Shown: piece after piece, positions 1 to 10,217 of the stretch | Position numbering within the stretch: position 1 is the first letter of the stretch | Layout: each line of letters starts with the position of its first letter | Assembly: GCF_013368755.1 (NCBI RefSeq) | Contig: NC_049561.1 | Location: forward strand, 6,696,001 to 6,760,000 | Length of the DNA stretch: 64,000 bases | Direction: 5' to 3' | Source of the DNA: Talaromyces rugulosus | Lineage: Eukaryota; Ascomycota; Eurotiomycetes; Eurotiales; Trichocomaceae | Position numbers and translations under genes: made by a program | Notes under the pieces: model-generated | The model's database searches: none | The model's input: only the letters and a program-made list of their open reading frames with translations | Told to the model about the DNA's origin: nothing

Positions 1-47
1 AGAATCCTCTTACATATCGTCAAGACGGTACATAACATACTTCCACT

Positions 48-2327
48 ATGGAAGAATCATTGGGCGCCGGTTTCGACCGCATTCGGGCGACAGTTATGCC
101 GCCTTCCAATTTTGAATCTTCGTTTATCGTCTCACCTGCAATCACCCAGACGATAGATGACCTGGAGGGTCCTACGTACATGCGACTGAGAAGTACGGAT
201 AATTTAAACAGCTCTGGCCGCTTCCTTCTAAATGAGGAGGCACATGCTGCTGGCGAAGGTCCTCGTCTTTCTATTTCCAATGGACCTGATGAAATTGATT
301 TGGAAATGGCACACCGCTCAGGCGACCGCTCTCATTCAACAGACTCTGTAATAGCAGAGCGGATGCCGGGTCTTGCATCGTTGATACGGCAAATCAACAA
401 TCCGTCGATAACGGAGGGGGATAGTGAGAATGGCAGATTGGTTGAGAACTGCGACTCCCTCAAAAGTGACTGCCTGTCTCCGGTGATCGATTCCGAGGAT
501 GATAGTAACGACCCAGAAGACATGAGCAAATTTTATAGTGGACCGTATTCTCGTATTGGAAATATCGACGACGACTATTATGATGACGATGACATGAGCC
601 TGGAAGACTTTGACGACGATGGTGATTTTGAAAGATCATTTGGAGGCGGTTTGGCATATCTTGGTAGTCGAGGCATCGTCGAGCCTGAGGAGAATACCAT
701 TGACGCACACTTTGCCGCCCCACCGAGTAAGTGATAAGGAAAACTTGTTTTTGATTTAGTGAATACTAACATTCTTTACGCAGCTTACGAACGAAACCTC
801 ACTATAGAGCAATTCATTAGACTTTGGCGGATTCAATCAACGACGACCAGCTCCAACGCATTTCGCTTGCCTCAGCCGTCAATCGAAGCAGCCCGTGTTT
901 CTTTGTGGGATAGACCGGAGAGAACAATCCGCCCCCAGAGACTGGGTGCTGAATTTTATGATATCCAACAAATTCCGTGGAGGGAAAAGCTTTGTGTGCG
1001 CCGTGAAGATGCGCGCGCTCTTCGTGATGCGTGGTACACACCGTATTGGAACCTTGATTATCCAAAGGACGGCGTATGTTTCCCTTTGAATTAAGTCGAA
1101 AGATGATTACTCACTAAAAACAAACAGTTCCAACAAAGGCTACCCGCACACGAATTTTACTTCCGAGAAAAGGCCATGTACTCAAATTTAAGGGCAACTA
1201 TCGAGCACTTTCAACTTCGAAATCTCGTGTCTGTAACGTCATCAAATACAGTACATTTTGCGCATGAGTCGAGATTGGTGTCGTGGGCTCCGGCATATGA
1301 CCATGTTACGTGTCCCATTGACCTTTCGCAGCCAGCACCGGAAATCGGCTTTCAAGGACCAGTGAAGATCTCGACTATACGATCCAAATACGGACTTGCC
1401 GTTGCCGGAGGCTTCAATGGCGAATATGGGATACATGCTGAAGGAAGCCAGACAGGAAACACGTACGGACATGTCACAAAGAATTTCAATGGCATTACGA
1501 ATCATATCGATATCATCCAGAGCCGTACAAGCAACTCTCCCATGATTGTCTTTGCTTCAAACGACCAGCATATACGAATTCTCGACTGTGCAAGAAATGA
1601 ATTTATATCTGATCATGAACTTTCCAAGGCCGTGAACTGCACAGAGACATCTGCCGACGGCCGACTTCGCGTCGTCATTGGCGACTCACCCGAGGCTTGT
1701 GTGCTCGAAGCAGATAGCGGAAGACCAGTACAGCGACTCCCTGGACATCGCGACTTTGGGTTTGCCTGTGCCTGGTCTCCCGATATGCTGCACATTGCCA
1801 CGAGCAACCAGGACAAAACCGTCAACATCTGGGATGTGCGCATGTGGCGGATCCTCCAGAGCATCGATTCAGATCGCGCCGGTTACCGCTCTCTCCGATT
1901 TTCCCCAGTGGGTGGGGGTCCGCGCACGCTACTCATGTGCGAACCTGCAGATCGCATCTCGATTGTCAACGCACAAACATACGAATCCAGGCAGGTGCAT
2001 GATTTTTTCGGCGAGATCGGCGGGGCAGACTATACCCCCGACGGTAGCTCGATCTGGGTCGCCAACACGGACGACTTATTTGGCGGTCTAATGGAATTCG
2101 AGCGCTCACAATTCGGCCAGAGATACGGCTCGGCATCGCGGACAAGCAGGACGAATCGGAGTTCATCCGACGAACTCGCGCCGGACTGGTATTCCGACCT
2201 GCCGCATGAGTGGATGACTGGGTCTGAATTGGACTCGAGCCCACGCTGTATTACTAACGAGAGGGAGAGAGACTTGAGATGTCTAGACGGACTAAGCAAT
2301 GAAGCAAGAGACAATCTCCTTATTTAG
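48..2327 (+). CDS. WD40-repeat protein, uncharacterised fungal family
   Basis: Three exons (48-726, 784-1073, 1128-2327) give 722 aa. Both introns start GTAAGT or GTATGT and end in AG; the first has a TACTAAC branch point. The ATG at 48 is the first after an in-frame TAA at 33-35. The N-terminal 230 residues are acidic and low in complexity, with an Asp/Glu-rich stretch around residues 150-210. The C-terminal half has WD40 features such as TVNIWDVR, a GH dipeptide in the repeat LPGHRDFGFACAWSPD, and SADGR/PDGSS turns, which together suggest a partial or complete beta-propeller. This is typical of an uncharacterised fungal WD-repeat family (possibly with the DUF2415 region). The role is unknown; a protein-scaffold function is an inference from the fold. 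The end of the protein is Ser/Arg-rich. Confidence 0.88.
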
Positions 2328-2985
2328 ACTTGGTTTTGTTTGCAATATTAACAAGAGAGGAGGGGGTTCTGTTAGGCGGTTATTTGGACATTTGTTGTAG
2401 AGTTGATACCCATCATGTATAGGAGGATTGCGAGAGGCATTTTTTTGTTGATATTAGTTATGCATCTAAAAATATACCAATACTTCAGTGTTGACAAAAG
2501 AGTAGATTAAAAATAATTGCCCACCTGGCACGGAGGATAATTCTTTTTGAAAAAAAAAAGCAAGGAAAGGAAGGGTGTTATTACCCAGCCATACAGAGAG
2601 ACCCTGGTCTAGTCCCCTGTGATTTTATTATCAACTGCATAGCAACCGGTGCCTGCCTTCCTCCTATTTCTCTCGCAGCCTTGTTTGTACCGCGCCCCTG
2701 ACGCGTCAGGTTTTAACATTTGAATTAAACTCTCCAGAAACACCTCGAAAAACAAAGATGATTTGAAATAAAGAAAAGAGAAAATGCTGCGCGCAACCTA
2801 CTAACTTTTAATGATTATCTTTTTGTGGTTGTTTGCTTAGCAAACAGAAGACTTGCGCGAGAAGGAAGGGTGCGCGCGCCTTCAGGTGAGTTTGCTTGGA
2901 TCAGACAAGTTTTTTCTTCTTTCCTCTGAATTTTCCATCTGGTCTTTACTGAGAGGAATGAAATTGGTTTAGGCATCTTACAAAA
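2328..2985. other. intergenic: 3' end of WD40 gene and promoter of F-box/ankyrin gene
   Basis: No supported gene lies here. There is a run of A residues near 2549-2559, a pyrimidine-rich tract at about 2655-2682, and GCGCGC-rich words near 2870, all common in promoters or leaders. A downstream start for the next gene at 2986 is preceded by AAAA, a good fungal start context. Confidence 0.6.
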
Positions 2986-5160
2986 ATGTCTCAAAGTTGG
3001 ACGCCCGTGAATCAAAGTCGTACAGAGCAGCAGCAGACACAGACTGGGGAAGAGACTGAGCAAACGATTGCGAAAGAGATTCAGCAAGACAGCCATCAAG
3101 AGACTCGAAAAGAGACTACACAAGAGATTCAGCAAACGACTCCACGACAGACCCCACGACAGACCCCGCGACAGACACAGCAGACACAGCAGACACAGCA
3201 GACACAGCAACAGACCCAGAAACGTACCAGAAAACAGCCCCAGAGACCTATTTCGCGATCGCTTTGGCTACCAACTCAACAAAGAACTCGGCGAAGGCTT
3301 CAACGACAGACTCGACAAAACACTGTGGAAAAGACTTCTACCCGTGTCAGCAAAAAGCTCTATTACGACTCCGACAAGACCAAGAATTACAACGAACGCT
3401 ACAAGGCCAAAAAATACAACGAAATCGTGAAAAAATGGGGTCCTGTCGGCATACGCCTCGCCAGAGAATACCTGATCAACCACCAACACAGGCTAAATGG
3501 ACGCCGAATCGACGAAATTGACGAAAGCGAGTATCCATATATAATGCCGTATGATTGGACATACAAGCTTTTTCGGATAGCAAATAATATACCGAGCTAT
3601 GAGCAGGGTCTGGAGTATATCCGTTACCAGGTTTACAAGTGGCTTGGAAGCAGCAGGTGTCCAACAACGTTCCCTGGGGTATTTATACTCGATAAAGCTT
3701 ACGAGATGATCCTCAATTCATCGGTACCAAAACAGATCACGGAGCATCAGTTGAAGCAAAGGAGATTGAGGATTGCTGATTCTGGGCTGCTTGAGTTGGA
3801 CGTTGCTGAGATAGGTACTGGAGGCGACCGCAAGAAAGAGGAAAGCGACAAAGCAGTTACCCCAAAGGTTCTGTACTCTCAATCTTCTATCAGAAATGGA
3901 CCTCGATATTGGAGGAGCACGCGGCGAGCTCCTCAAGGAACTACCAAGTTGGTCAAACGGGTGACAAAGGGCCATGTTCTGTCCGATCCAAGCGGGGATT
4001 TAATTGATAGCTCAAGTGATGACTCAAGTGATGATCCAACCGATTATTCACTTGATGATTCAAGAGACACCCCGAGTGATGACTCAAGTGACGACTCAAG
4101 TGACGACTTCGATATAGAACCTCCTACTAAGTTGGTTAAATTACGGTATAAATCGATACCAGAAAATCGTGTTCTGTCCGATTCAAACAAGGCAAGCGAC
4201 AACCCCAACAAAGAGCCTGATTCCGAGTTCGTTGGATTACGATGCCAATTGATGGTAGGAAATCATGTTTTGCCCAATCCAAGCAACGACTCAAGTGGTT
4301 ACCTTGGTCCAATCGAGTCAAGAGGAAGCGGCTCTATTGATATCATATCTACGAGTGCTAGAGTCTTCACAGACAAAGACAACACTTCTACGCATGTCAC
4401 GAAACCCGGCAGTAGTATTCTTTCCTTGGATTCTTTGCACCTGGAAACAATCACAATGATTGGAAAACACTTGTCGATGAAGGACCGCATGTCACTGGCC
4501 TTGACAAACCATCGTTGCCGCTTTGCTGTTCGGCACCTCTTGCTTCAAGACTGGCTCACTCTGGCCATTGACCACGGCGACCTTTCCAGGGCTAAGGACT
4601 TGCTCAAGAAGGGTGCCATTGTGCATGGGAGTATTTCCGAAAAGGGCGGCTTTCTGGATCACCCGCTAGTTCAAGCAGCTGCTCCTGGCAAACTCCGAAT
4701 TGTCCAGACATTTCTCCATGAGATGCAGCAGGAACATCACGGCGTGTCTTTTGAACAGCGCCAAAAACTCGAGACTGCAGCTTTTGTGACGGCCAGTGGC
4801 AAAGGAGCGGTGGAGTTGGTCGAATACTTCCTTTTAATGCGGCAAGATACAGTTGATGTGAACCGAGTCTTCAACGAGAAAACAGCCTTGTCCGCTGCAG
4901 TAGCGCACAATCAATCAGACATCGTGGATCTACTCCTTGAATCAGGCGCTTATGCGACCCCCCGGGATCTGGAGATGGCATATCGTGCTGGTTTCGCGCA
5001 TATTGCTGCTGCTATCTTGTGCAAATACCCCGATCTTCTCTGTTCCAATAGTGATGAGTTCCTGGCCGCACTTCTCACTTGGATTAATGGAGCGCTTGTC
5101 GGGGCCAAGGAAGAGCTGAAAGAATATAAGAGAGTGTATGACAGTGGAACTATTGTTTAA
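2986..5160 (+). CDS. F-box and ankyrin-repeat protein with repeated linker
   Basis: A single open frame of 724 aa. Residues 1-110 are very rich in Gln/Thr/Arg and are encoded by 9-base tandem units (ACAGACCCC and CAGACACAG variants, about 3147-3215). Residues about 150-270 form a compact region of unknown type. Residues about 315-450 are a Ser/Asp-rich linker with three diverged copies of a module that starts KLVK or FVGL and runs to HVLSD, NRVLSD or HVLPN. Residues about 483-520 resemble an F-box (LDSLHLETITMIGKHLSMKDR...). From about 520 to 700 there are ankyrin-like helices (DLSRAKDLLKKGAIV, SDIVDLLLESGAYATPRD). F-box/ankyrin proteins usually serve as substrate adaptors of SCF ubiquitin ligases; that role is inferred. 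No intron is seen. Confidence 0.85.
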   Translation: MSQSWTPVNQSRTEQQQTQTGEETEQTIAKEIQQDSHQETRKETTQEIQQTTPRQTPRQTPRQTQQTQQTQQTQQQTQKRTRKQPQRPISRSLWLPTQQRTRRRLQRQTRQNTVEKTSTRVSKKLYYDSDKTKNYNERYKAKKYNEIVKKWGPVGIRLAREYLINHQHRLNGRRIDEIDESEYPYIMPYDWTYKLFRIANNIPSYEQGLEYIRYQVYKWLGSSRCPTTFPGVFILDKAYEMILNSSVPKQITEHQLKQRRLRIADSGLLELDVAEIGTGGDRKKEESDKAVTPKVLYSQSSIRNGPRYWRSTRRAPQGTTKLVKRVTKGHVLSDPSGDLIDSSSDDSSDDPTDYSLDDSRDTPSDDSSDDSSDDFDIEPPTKLVKLRYKSIPENRVLSDSNKASDNPNKEPDSEFVGLRCQLMVGNHVLPNPSNDSSGYLGPIESRGSGSIDIISTSARVFTDKDNTSTHVTKPGSSILSLDSLHLETITMIGKHLSMKDRMSLALTNHRCRFAVRHLLLQDWLTLAIDHGDLSRAKDLLKKGAIVHGSISEKGGFLDHPLVQAAAPGKLRIVQTFLHEMQQEHHGVSFEQRQKLETAAFVTASGKGAVELVEYFLLMRQDTVDVNRVFNEKTALSAAVAHNQSDIVDLLLESGAYATPRDLEMAYRAGFAHIAAAILCKYPDLLCSNSDEFLAALLTWINGALVGAKEELKEYKRVYDSGTIV
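3147..3215 (+). repeat. coding minisatellite, 9-base units (Gln/Thr/Pro)
   Basis: Tandem units of the form ACAGACCCC, followed by CAGACACAG repeated with single changes, lie inside the N-terminal coding part of the F-box/ankyrin gene. Because the unit is nine bases, copy number can vary without a frameshift. Confidence 0.75.
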
Positions 5161-5390
5161 TACATTGACATTGGAGTCTGGTACAACAGGGGGAAATTAT
5201 TCGGGATATTTTTGTGTTTGAGTTTCTTTAGCTACGCATTCCGGACTGGTGTATTGTACAATACTATTTATTTCGTTCCTCAATCCAATGTTGATTACGA
5301 CGTAAGTCGGTCGACATTGAATGATTCTATTCATGGATACTTGGATTAGGGTAATTCTATTAATTTATTGTATTATATATAATTCAAATG

Positions 5391-6533
5391 TTACTGTAGT
5401 CTTGACTCAATGTTAATCAACTCCTGAAACTTCTCCCTCAAGACAATCTCTTCTTGCTTCGAAAGGCGAGGCAACGGCTTCCTCGCAAAGCCTCCATAGC
5501 CAAAGAAATGCTGCAAAAGACTCTTCATCCCAACTATGCCGCTTTTCGTGACAAGCCAATCTCCCCTAGCCACAGCCGCCTGGAGACTCGAGGCCTCCTG
5601 GAATTTCCCATTCGTCCACAAGTCAAACAACTTTACACAGGCCTTGGGAGTGATATTCGCAAGACCGCATACTGCACCACTACCCCCACCGGCGAGTACT
5701 TGAATGAGGAAATCAGCACTCCCACCGAGACACACAAACCCATACTGAGAGCAATCCCTTTGCTCTGTCTCGGGAGGACGATTAACAGCGCTCACAATGC
5801 GATTCAACTTCCCCGTATCAGCGCACGTAAGTTTACATCCGACGATATTCGGATGATTCTGCCCCAATTCGGTCATCATGTCACTGTCTATACCAGCCGT
5901 AATGGCCGGAAACGAATACACCAGCACGGGAATCGGCGAAGCGTCTGCAACATCGGTAAAGAACACTTTCAAACACTCACTCTTGCACTGCTCTTTATAA
6001 TAAAAAGGAGGCAGCACAAGCGCATATCCAGCACCACTGGACTGCGCTTCGAAACACAACTCTACCGTCTCACGCGTCGACTGTGCGTTGCATCCGACGA
6101 TGATCGGGATATGGTTGTACCCTTCTGAATCGAGCGCGGCTCGAGTGGCCTTTGTGACTACCTTTCGTTCAGGGCGGGAGAGATGCGCGACTTCGCCGAT
6201 TGTGCCGTGCACAATGAATCCGGTGATGCCGGCTTGGGCCATGCGGATGGCGTGTTTGGTGGTTGTTTCGGGGTCGAGGTCTTCCTTTTCGGGGCTGAAG
6301 AAGGCTAAGGTGGGGACATATATACCGGGGCGGAGTCCATTGCTAGTTGTAGAAGATTCCGATGCAATTGACGAAGAGGGAGAGGGCTGTTCATCTTTGA
6401 ATGTGTTGACCGCGACATGTGGTTGATAAGAGGATGGAGTATCCGGGCGAGGCGGATCCGTGATGGACGGGCTCTCGTGTATGCCGTGGTTGCGCGTTGG
6501 TGATGGGATGTCTGTCACGTCGCTGCATGCCAT
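5391..6533 (-). CDS. dihydrodipicolinate synthase family aldolase/lyase
   Basis: An intronless 380-aa frame. After a Ser/Pro-rich extension of about 65 residues comes a DapA/NanA-type TIM barrel. Visible hallmarks are the pyruvate-binding GTIGE motif at about residue 110, the catalytic Tyr in VLVYSFPA at about residue 208, and the Schiff-base Lys in GCKLT at about residue 234. The family condenses or cleaves 2-oxo acids through a lysine-pyruvate imine. Fungal members include 4-hydroxy-2-oxoglutarate aldolases and 2-keto-3-deoxy sugar acid aldolases; true lysine-pathway DHDPS is not expected in fungi, which use the aminoadipate route. The exact substrate cannot be read from the sequence. It lies in the same direction as the D-2-hydroxyacid dehydrogenase 171 bp upstream. 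Confidence 0.9.
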   Translation of the reverse strand: MACSDVTDIPSPTRNHGIHESPSITDPPRPDTPSSYQPHVAVNTFKDEQPSPSSSIASESSTTSNGLRPGIYVPTLAFFSPEKEDLDPETTTKHAIRMAQAGITGFIVHGTIGEVAHLSRPERKVVTKATRAALDSEGYNHIPIIVGCNAQSTRETVELCFEAQSSGAGYALVLPPFYYKEQCKSECLKVFFTDVADASPIPVLVYSFPAITAGIDSDMMTELGQNHPNIVGCKLTCADTGKLNRIVSAVNRPPETEQRDCSQYGFVCLGGSADFLIQVLAGGGSGAVCGLANITPKACVKLFDLWTNGKFQEASSLQAAVARGDWLVTKSGIVGMKSLLQHFFGYGGFARKPLPRLSKQEEIVLREKFQELINIESRLQ

Positions 6534-6704
6534 ATTACTTGAAATTAGTCTTGAATGTTTTTCGTAAATAAATTCCCTTCAATTGCAGTTTTCAATATTT
6601 GTCCTCTGAGCGGAAGCAAAATACGTCAATAGGTGGCAAGGATGACGAAGTCAAAAGTTACAAAAGTCTAATATAGATATATATGAAAATCACAACATGT
6701 TATA

Positions 6705-7987
6705 TCAATATCCTCGCTTCCGGTGAAAGAGATTGATCAACTCTTTACCCTTCTCCAGGCGCTCAATATTTCCCTTTAGCAAGTCCAAGGCCCTTGTGTA
6801 GTACGCGGTGTTAAATCCACTGATATGCGGGCTTATTTGAATTTCCTCTACATCCCAGAGCGGATGATCCTTGGGAAGTGGTTCAGGGTCTGTAACGTCC
6901 AGAGCCGCGCCACCGATTTTCTCAGAGCGTACTGCATCGATCAGAGCGTCGGTGTTGACAACCTTTCCACGGGCTATATTTGTGAGAAACCCCTTTCGAG
7001 TTCCTGGCGATGATGAGAACGAAGACGACCACGCATCAAATTCCTCGCGGTCGAATAGGTTGGTCGTCGCAGGTGTCAGGGGTAGCGAGATCACGACATG
7101 ATCCAGTTTTGTCGTCGAAAGGAAGTGGCGGAGCTCTTCTTTCGTGGTACCGTGATGCCATTCAATTGGGAAAGAGCCGTTTGCATCTCCAGTTCCAGGC
7201 ACAATGTACCCGTGATCTTTCCTTGACTCCAGAGTATCACGCGGCGAGGCAGTGTATGCGATGACTTCCATGCCCATTGCGACTGCAACTCGGCCAACTG
7301 TGAAACGTGTTAGTTTTGCGAGGGAAATACACAAGTCTTAAATTGAGGGGTAAATACTTTGCCGTCCAATACTTCCATAACCCAGAATGCCAACCCTCTT
7401 CCCAACGTGATCACTCACGCCAAATTGGCTAAACTCGCGTGAGATCCATTCATGGCTCTTCTGTGCCTCATACAGCCTGTTGTAACGTTTTGACGATACT
7501 AGCCAGTTGAGAAGAACCCATTCGCTAATAGGAGGACCGTGGATGCCAGAGCTTGTGGTGAGGGGAAGATTGGATTGCGTGATGTAGGGCTGTTTGACGA
7601 AACTGTCTGTCCCAGCAGAGAATGTATGTACAAACTTTATACTATTCTGAGAGTTAATTTAACCCAGACTGAGTTTGTTGTATTCAATGCGGCTTACTCT
7701 GGTATACTTTCAGGAAGGGGAAGATGTCTGCCTCCGACGGCAATAATGGTCGCCTCAGCGAGAATGTCTGTGAAATTGCATCAGTCTATGTTCCGCTCAT
7801 GAGCTAGGTTAAAGATTTTCCGCCTACCCTTTGGGACTGATTCTTCCAATGGTCTGCCATCTAATTCTAGAGCCGTGATTTGGAGAGACGGGAACGCTCG
7901 GCGCAAGTCGTCGTGCCACGAGTCTGGCCAGGCGAAAGGGCGTAGAATAAGGAGATGCTCACCGGCTGTGAATCCTGCTTCACCCAT
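6705..7987 (-). CDS. D-isomer-specific 2-hydroxyacid dehydrogenase
   Basis: Four exons on the minus strand (7987-7828, 7767-7698, 7641-7358, 7297-6705) give 368 aa. The Rossmann motif GYGSIGR is interrupted by the third intron right after it. The catalytic triad typical of the family is present: Arg in NIARGK, Glu in DPEPLP and His in SPHISG. The N-terminal part contains the family segment FVHTFSAGTD. The enzyme should reduce a 2-oxo acid to the D-2-hydroxy acid with NAD(P)H in the cytosol; glyoxylate/hydroxypyruvate reductases and D-mandelate-type dehydrogenases are close relatives. It lies upstream of, and parallel to, the DapA-family aldolase; shared metabolism of a 2-oxo acid is possible but unproven. 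Confidence 0.92.
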
Positions 7988-8401
7988 GACTGCTGGAAAA
8001 ATACAAGCTTGTGTTATGGAAGAGAGAGAAGCGAAAGTGGAAGTGGAAGTGGAAATGAAAGTGAAAGTGCGATGCGGGGAAGGACCAGATAAGGAGCTTA
8101 TCGATGAGCCAAGTTACCCCAGAATCACGTTATCCTTGAAAGCCCTCGCCATTGCAGGCGATTTGGCTAATTGTCCTAGTTAATTCTTCAAATGTATAAC
8201 TCTGGATAATTCAAGGGCAAATAAGAGGTTAAAAGCAACGAACAGGAAGATGGAGCAAACGCATGCAGGAGCCACCCGGCTTTCCTATTTGGGCATGGCG
8301 GGTCGTCATTGCTGCTTTGTTTGTCTCCAGCTTTGCCTCAACATCGCGTATCCTGACAACAACAACAACAACAACAACAACGCACCAGTAAACCAGCCGC
8401 A
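7988..8401. promoter_or_regulatory. divergent promoter region with GAAAGT hexamers and (AAC)n
   Basis: This region separates the minus-strand dehydrogenase from the plus-strand TPR gene. At about 8032-8069 there is a tandem array of GGAAGT/GAAAGT hexamers, about six copies. At 8357-8381 there are eight AAC triplets just upstream of the TPR gene start. No promoter element could be assigned with confidence. Confidence 0.55.
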
Positions 8402-10081
8402 ATGGAGGCTGCCGCTCTTCCTCCCGGGCTGCAGCACCTTGCTCCCATGTCAACCGGGACTGTCTTCTTGCTTGGTGTCATAGCCTTGATGGGCACAGGG
8501 AATCATGACTTTATTTATGCTTCCATGATCGAATATCTCATCGAGGAGTACGAGGATGGTTCCTTTGTTTGGGAAGATGTGGACTATGGGTAAGACATCA
8601 TCCTTTTGTTGAACCCACAGATTCGCTGACATATCACCAAAGCGAAAAAGTAGATTATTCCCATCTTATCAACCGAAACGTCCTAGAGCCAGTAAAAATG
8701 GCCGACAAATCAATGGCTTACATCCCAAGATATGACCAGGCTGGCTTGTTGAATTGCCTTACATATGAGCAAAAGTTAGAGTTGTTTTCGGCAGCCACAA
8801 TACTCCTGTTCCCCTTCTTTCCTATGGGGCGACCCGACGGCTCGATGTATCTACACTGGCCCACATTCAAAAGATATGGAGGTCATGTAAGGAGCTTGGC
8901 ACTGCACTGGGATGCACTTGATAAATGCAATGAGACCATGGAAGTTTCGGAATGCTTTATGAAAGTGTTGCAGGAGTGTGCTGAGTGGGTTCAATAACCT
9001 GTATAAAAGGAGCAATTGCTGACGAGCCTAGATATATGCGAGAAATAAATGATCGCCACAATGCCATCCTCCTCGCTGAAATTGCATTGAAAATTATCGA
9101 CCGCCAAGACTTCGAATCCGACTTTACAAGTTTCATAGATCTGATCAAGGCGCGTTTGCTCACTACCAAGGGCGCCGTCTCTATTCAGCTTCTTGACTAT
9201 ACGACGGCCAAAGAAGCGCTAGGAGAATCGATCGAAATTTACCAGAAATACAACCCTTCAGGTGATGATCTAGAGCTTTTAACTTCTCAGGCATATCTCG
9301 CGTCTGTAGCGGCTGCGCAGGGAGAGTACGAAGAAGCTGTATCTGTCTCCTGGAAAATGTGGCTATTGCTTTCGAGCCCACATTTCAACGGCAGCAGCAA
9401 CAACAGACAGAGGATCTTGCAAATAAATGTCTCGATATTGGCTGGCAAAGTTGCTATCTTGGTCGGAAAATACAGCGAAGCAACCAGTGTGCTCGATCAT
9501 GCATCCGGTCTGTTCGTCGAGGAAGCAGATAACCCCATTTACGACCGTACTATTCTGCATGCATTAGGAAATCTCCATTATGCAAAAGGAAGTATGGCGG
9601 CAGCGAGAGAGTTTTTTCACATGTGTACACAGGCATGGAATTTTGGCAATATCATGCAAGTAAATCAGGCCGACGAAGAACGAACAATTTCCATCTACCA
9701 TAGGCTAGCCGTCATGGATATTGCAGATGAGAGGGCCAGAGCTGCTAGGTGAGCAAGACGGCTTCTTTACAAGGGTTTCTACCTATAACTACATGCTAAT
9801 ACCAGATTTACTCTAGGGTAAAGGTACAAGCTGCCTTGAAAATATGCAAAGACACCCGCTCCCCTTTTATGCTGCCATGGAAGGGAAGGCTTGAATTGGC
9901 CTGGGCTGAAATTCTACGCAAATTTCATTATTTCGCCGGATGCTGGGAACGAGAGGAGAAAGATCTTCCGGAAAAGCACGAAGAGGCAGCGCAACAAGCA
10001 GCAGCTGAACTGGGTATTGTGACAGTCGGTTTGGTTAAAGATGAGCAGTTTGCGAATCTTTTGCCGTGGGACATACTGTAG
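8402..10081 (+). CDS. TPR protein resembling the C-terminal half of a fungal NLR
   Basis: Exons 8402-8589, 8643-8984, 9032-9748 and 9817-10081 give 503 aa. The first, third and fourth exon ends are well supported. The second intron is short (47 nt, donor GTGGGT); a GTGTGC donor nine bases upstream would also keep the frame. An in-frame TGA at 8354-8356 shows that the ATG at 8402 is the real N-terminus. Residues about 1-65 (LGVIALMGTGNHDFIYASMIE) and 110-190 look like the winged-helix linker that follows NB-ARC or NACHT domains in fungal NLRs. From about residue 185 there are helical TPR-like repeats, and the C-terminus (EQFANLLPWDIL) also resembles that family. No P-loop is present upstream. 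The function is unknown; the NLR link is inferred. Confidence 0.72.
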
Positions 10082-10217
10082 CTGAAGGGCCAGTTGAAAG
10101 AATTTGTCAAATGTGCAAGAGACTATCAAATGTTTCAAAAAGATCGGAGGAGCTATGAAGACTTGATGTACCTGTATTGTCAAGAAGCGGATTACTTTTA
10201 TCCTTTCTCGTAATTAT

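Noticed and set aside
5454..6128. 224-codon plus-strand frame opposite the DapA-family gene
   Set aside because: It is a shadow of the clear minus-strand aldolase gene, without own motifs.
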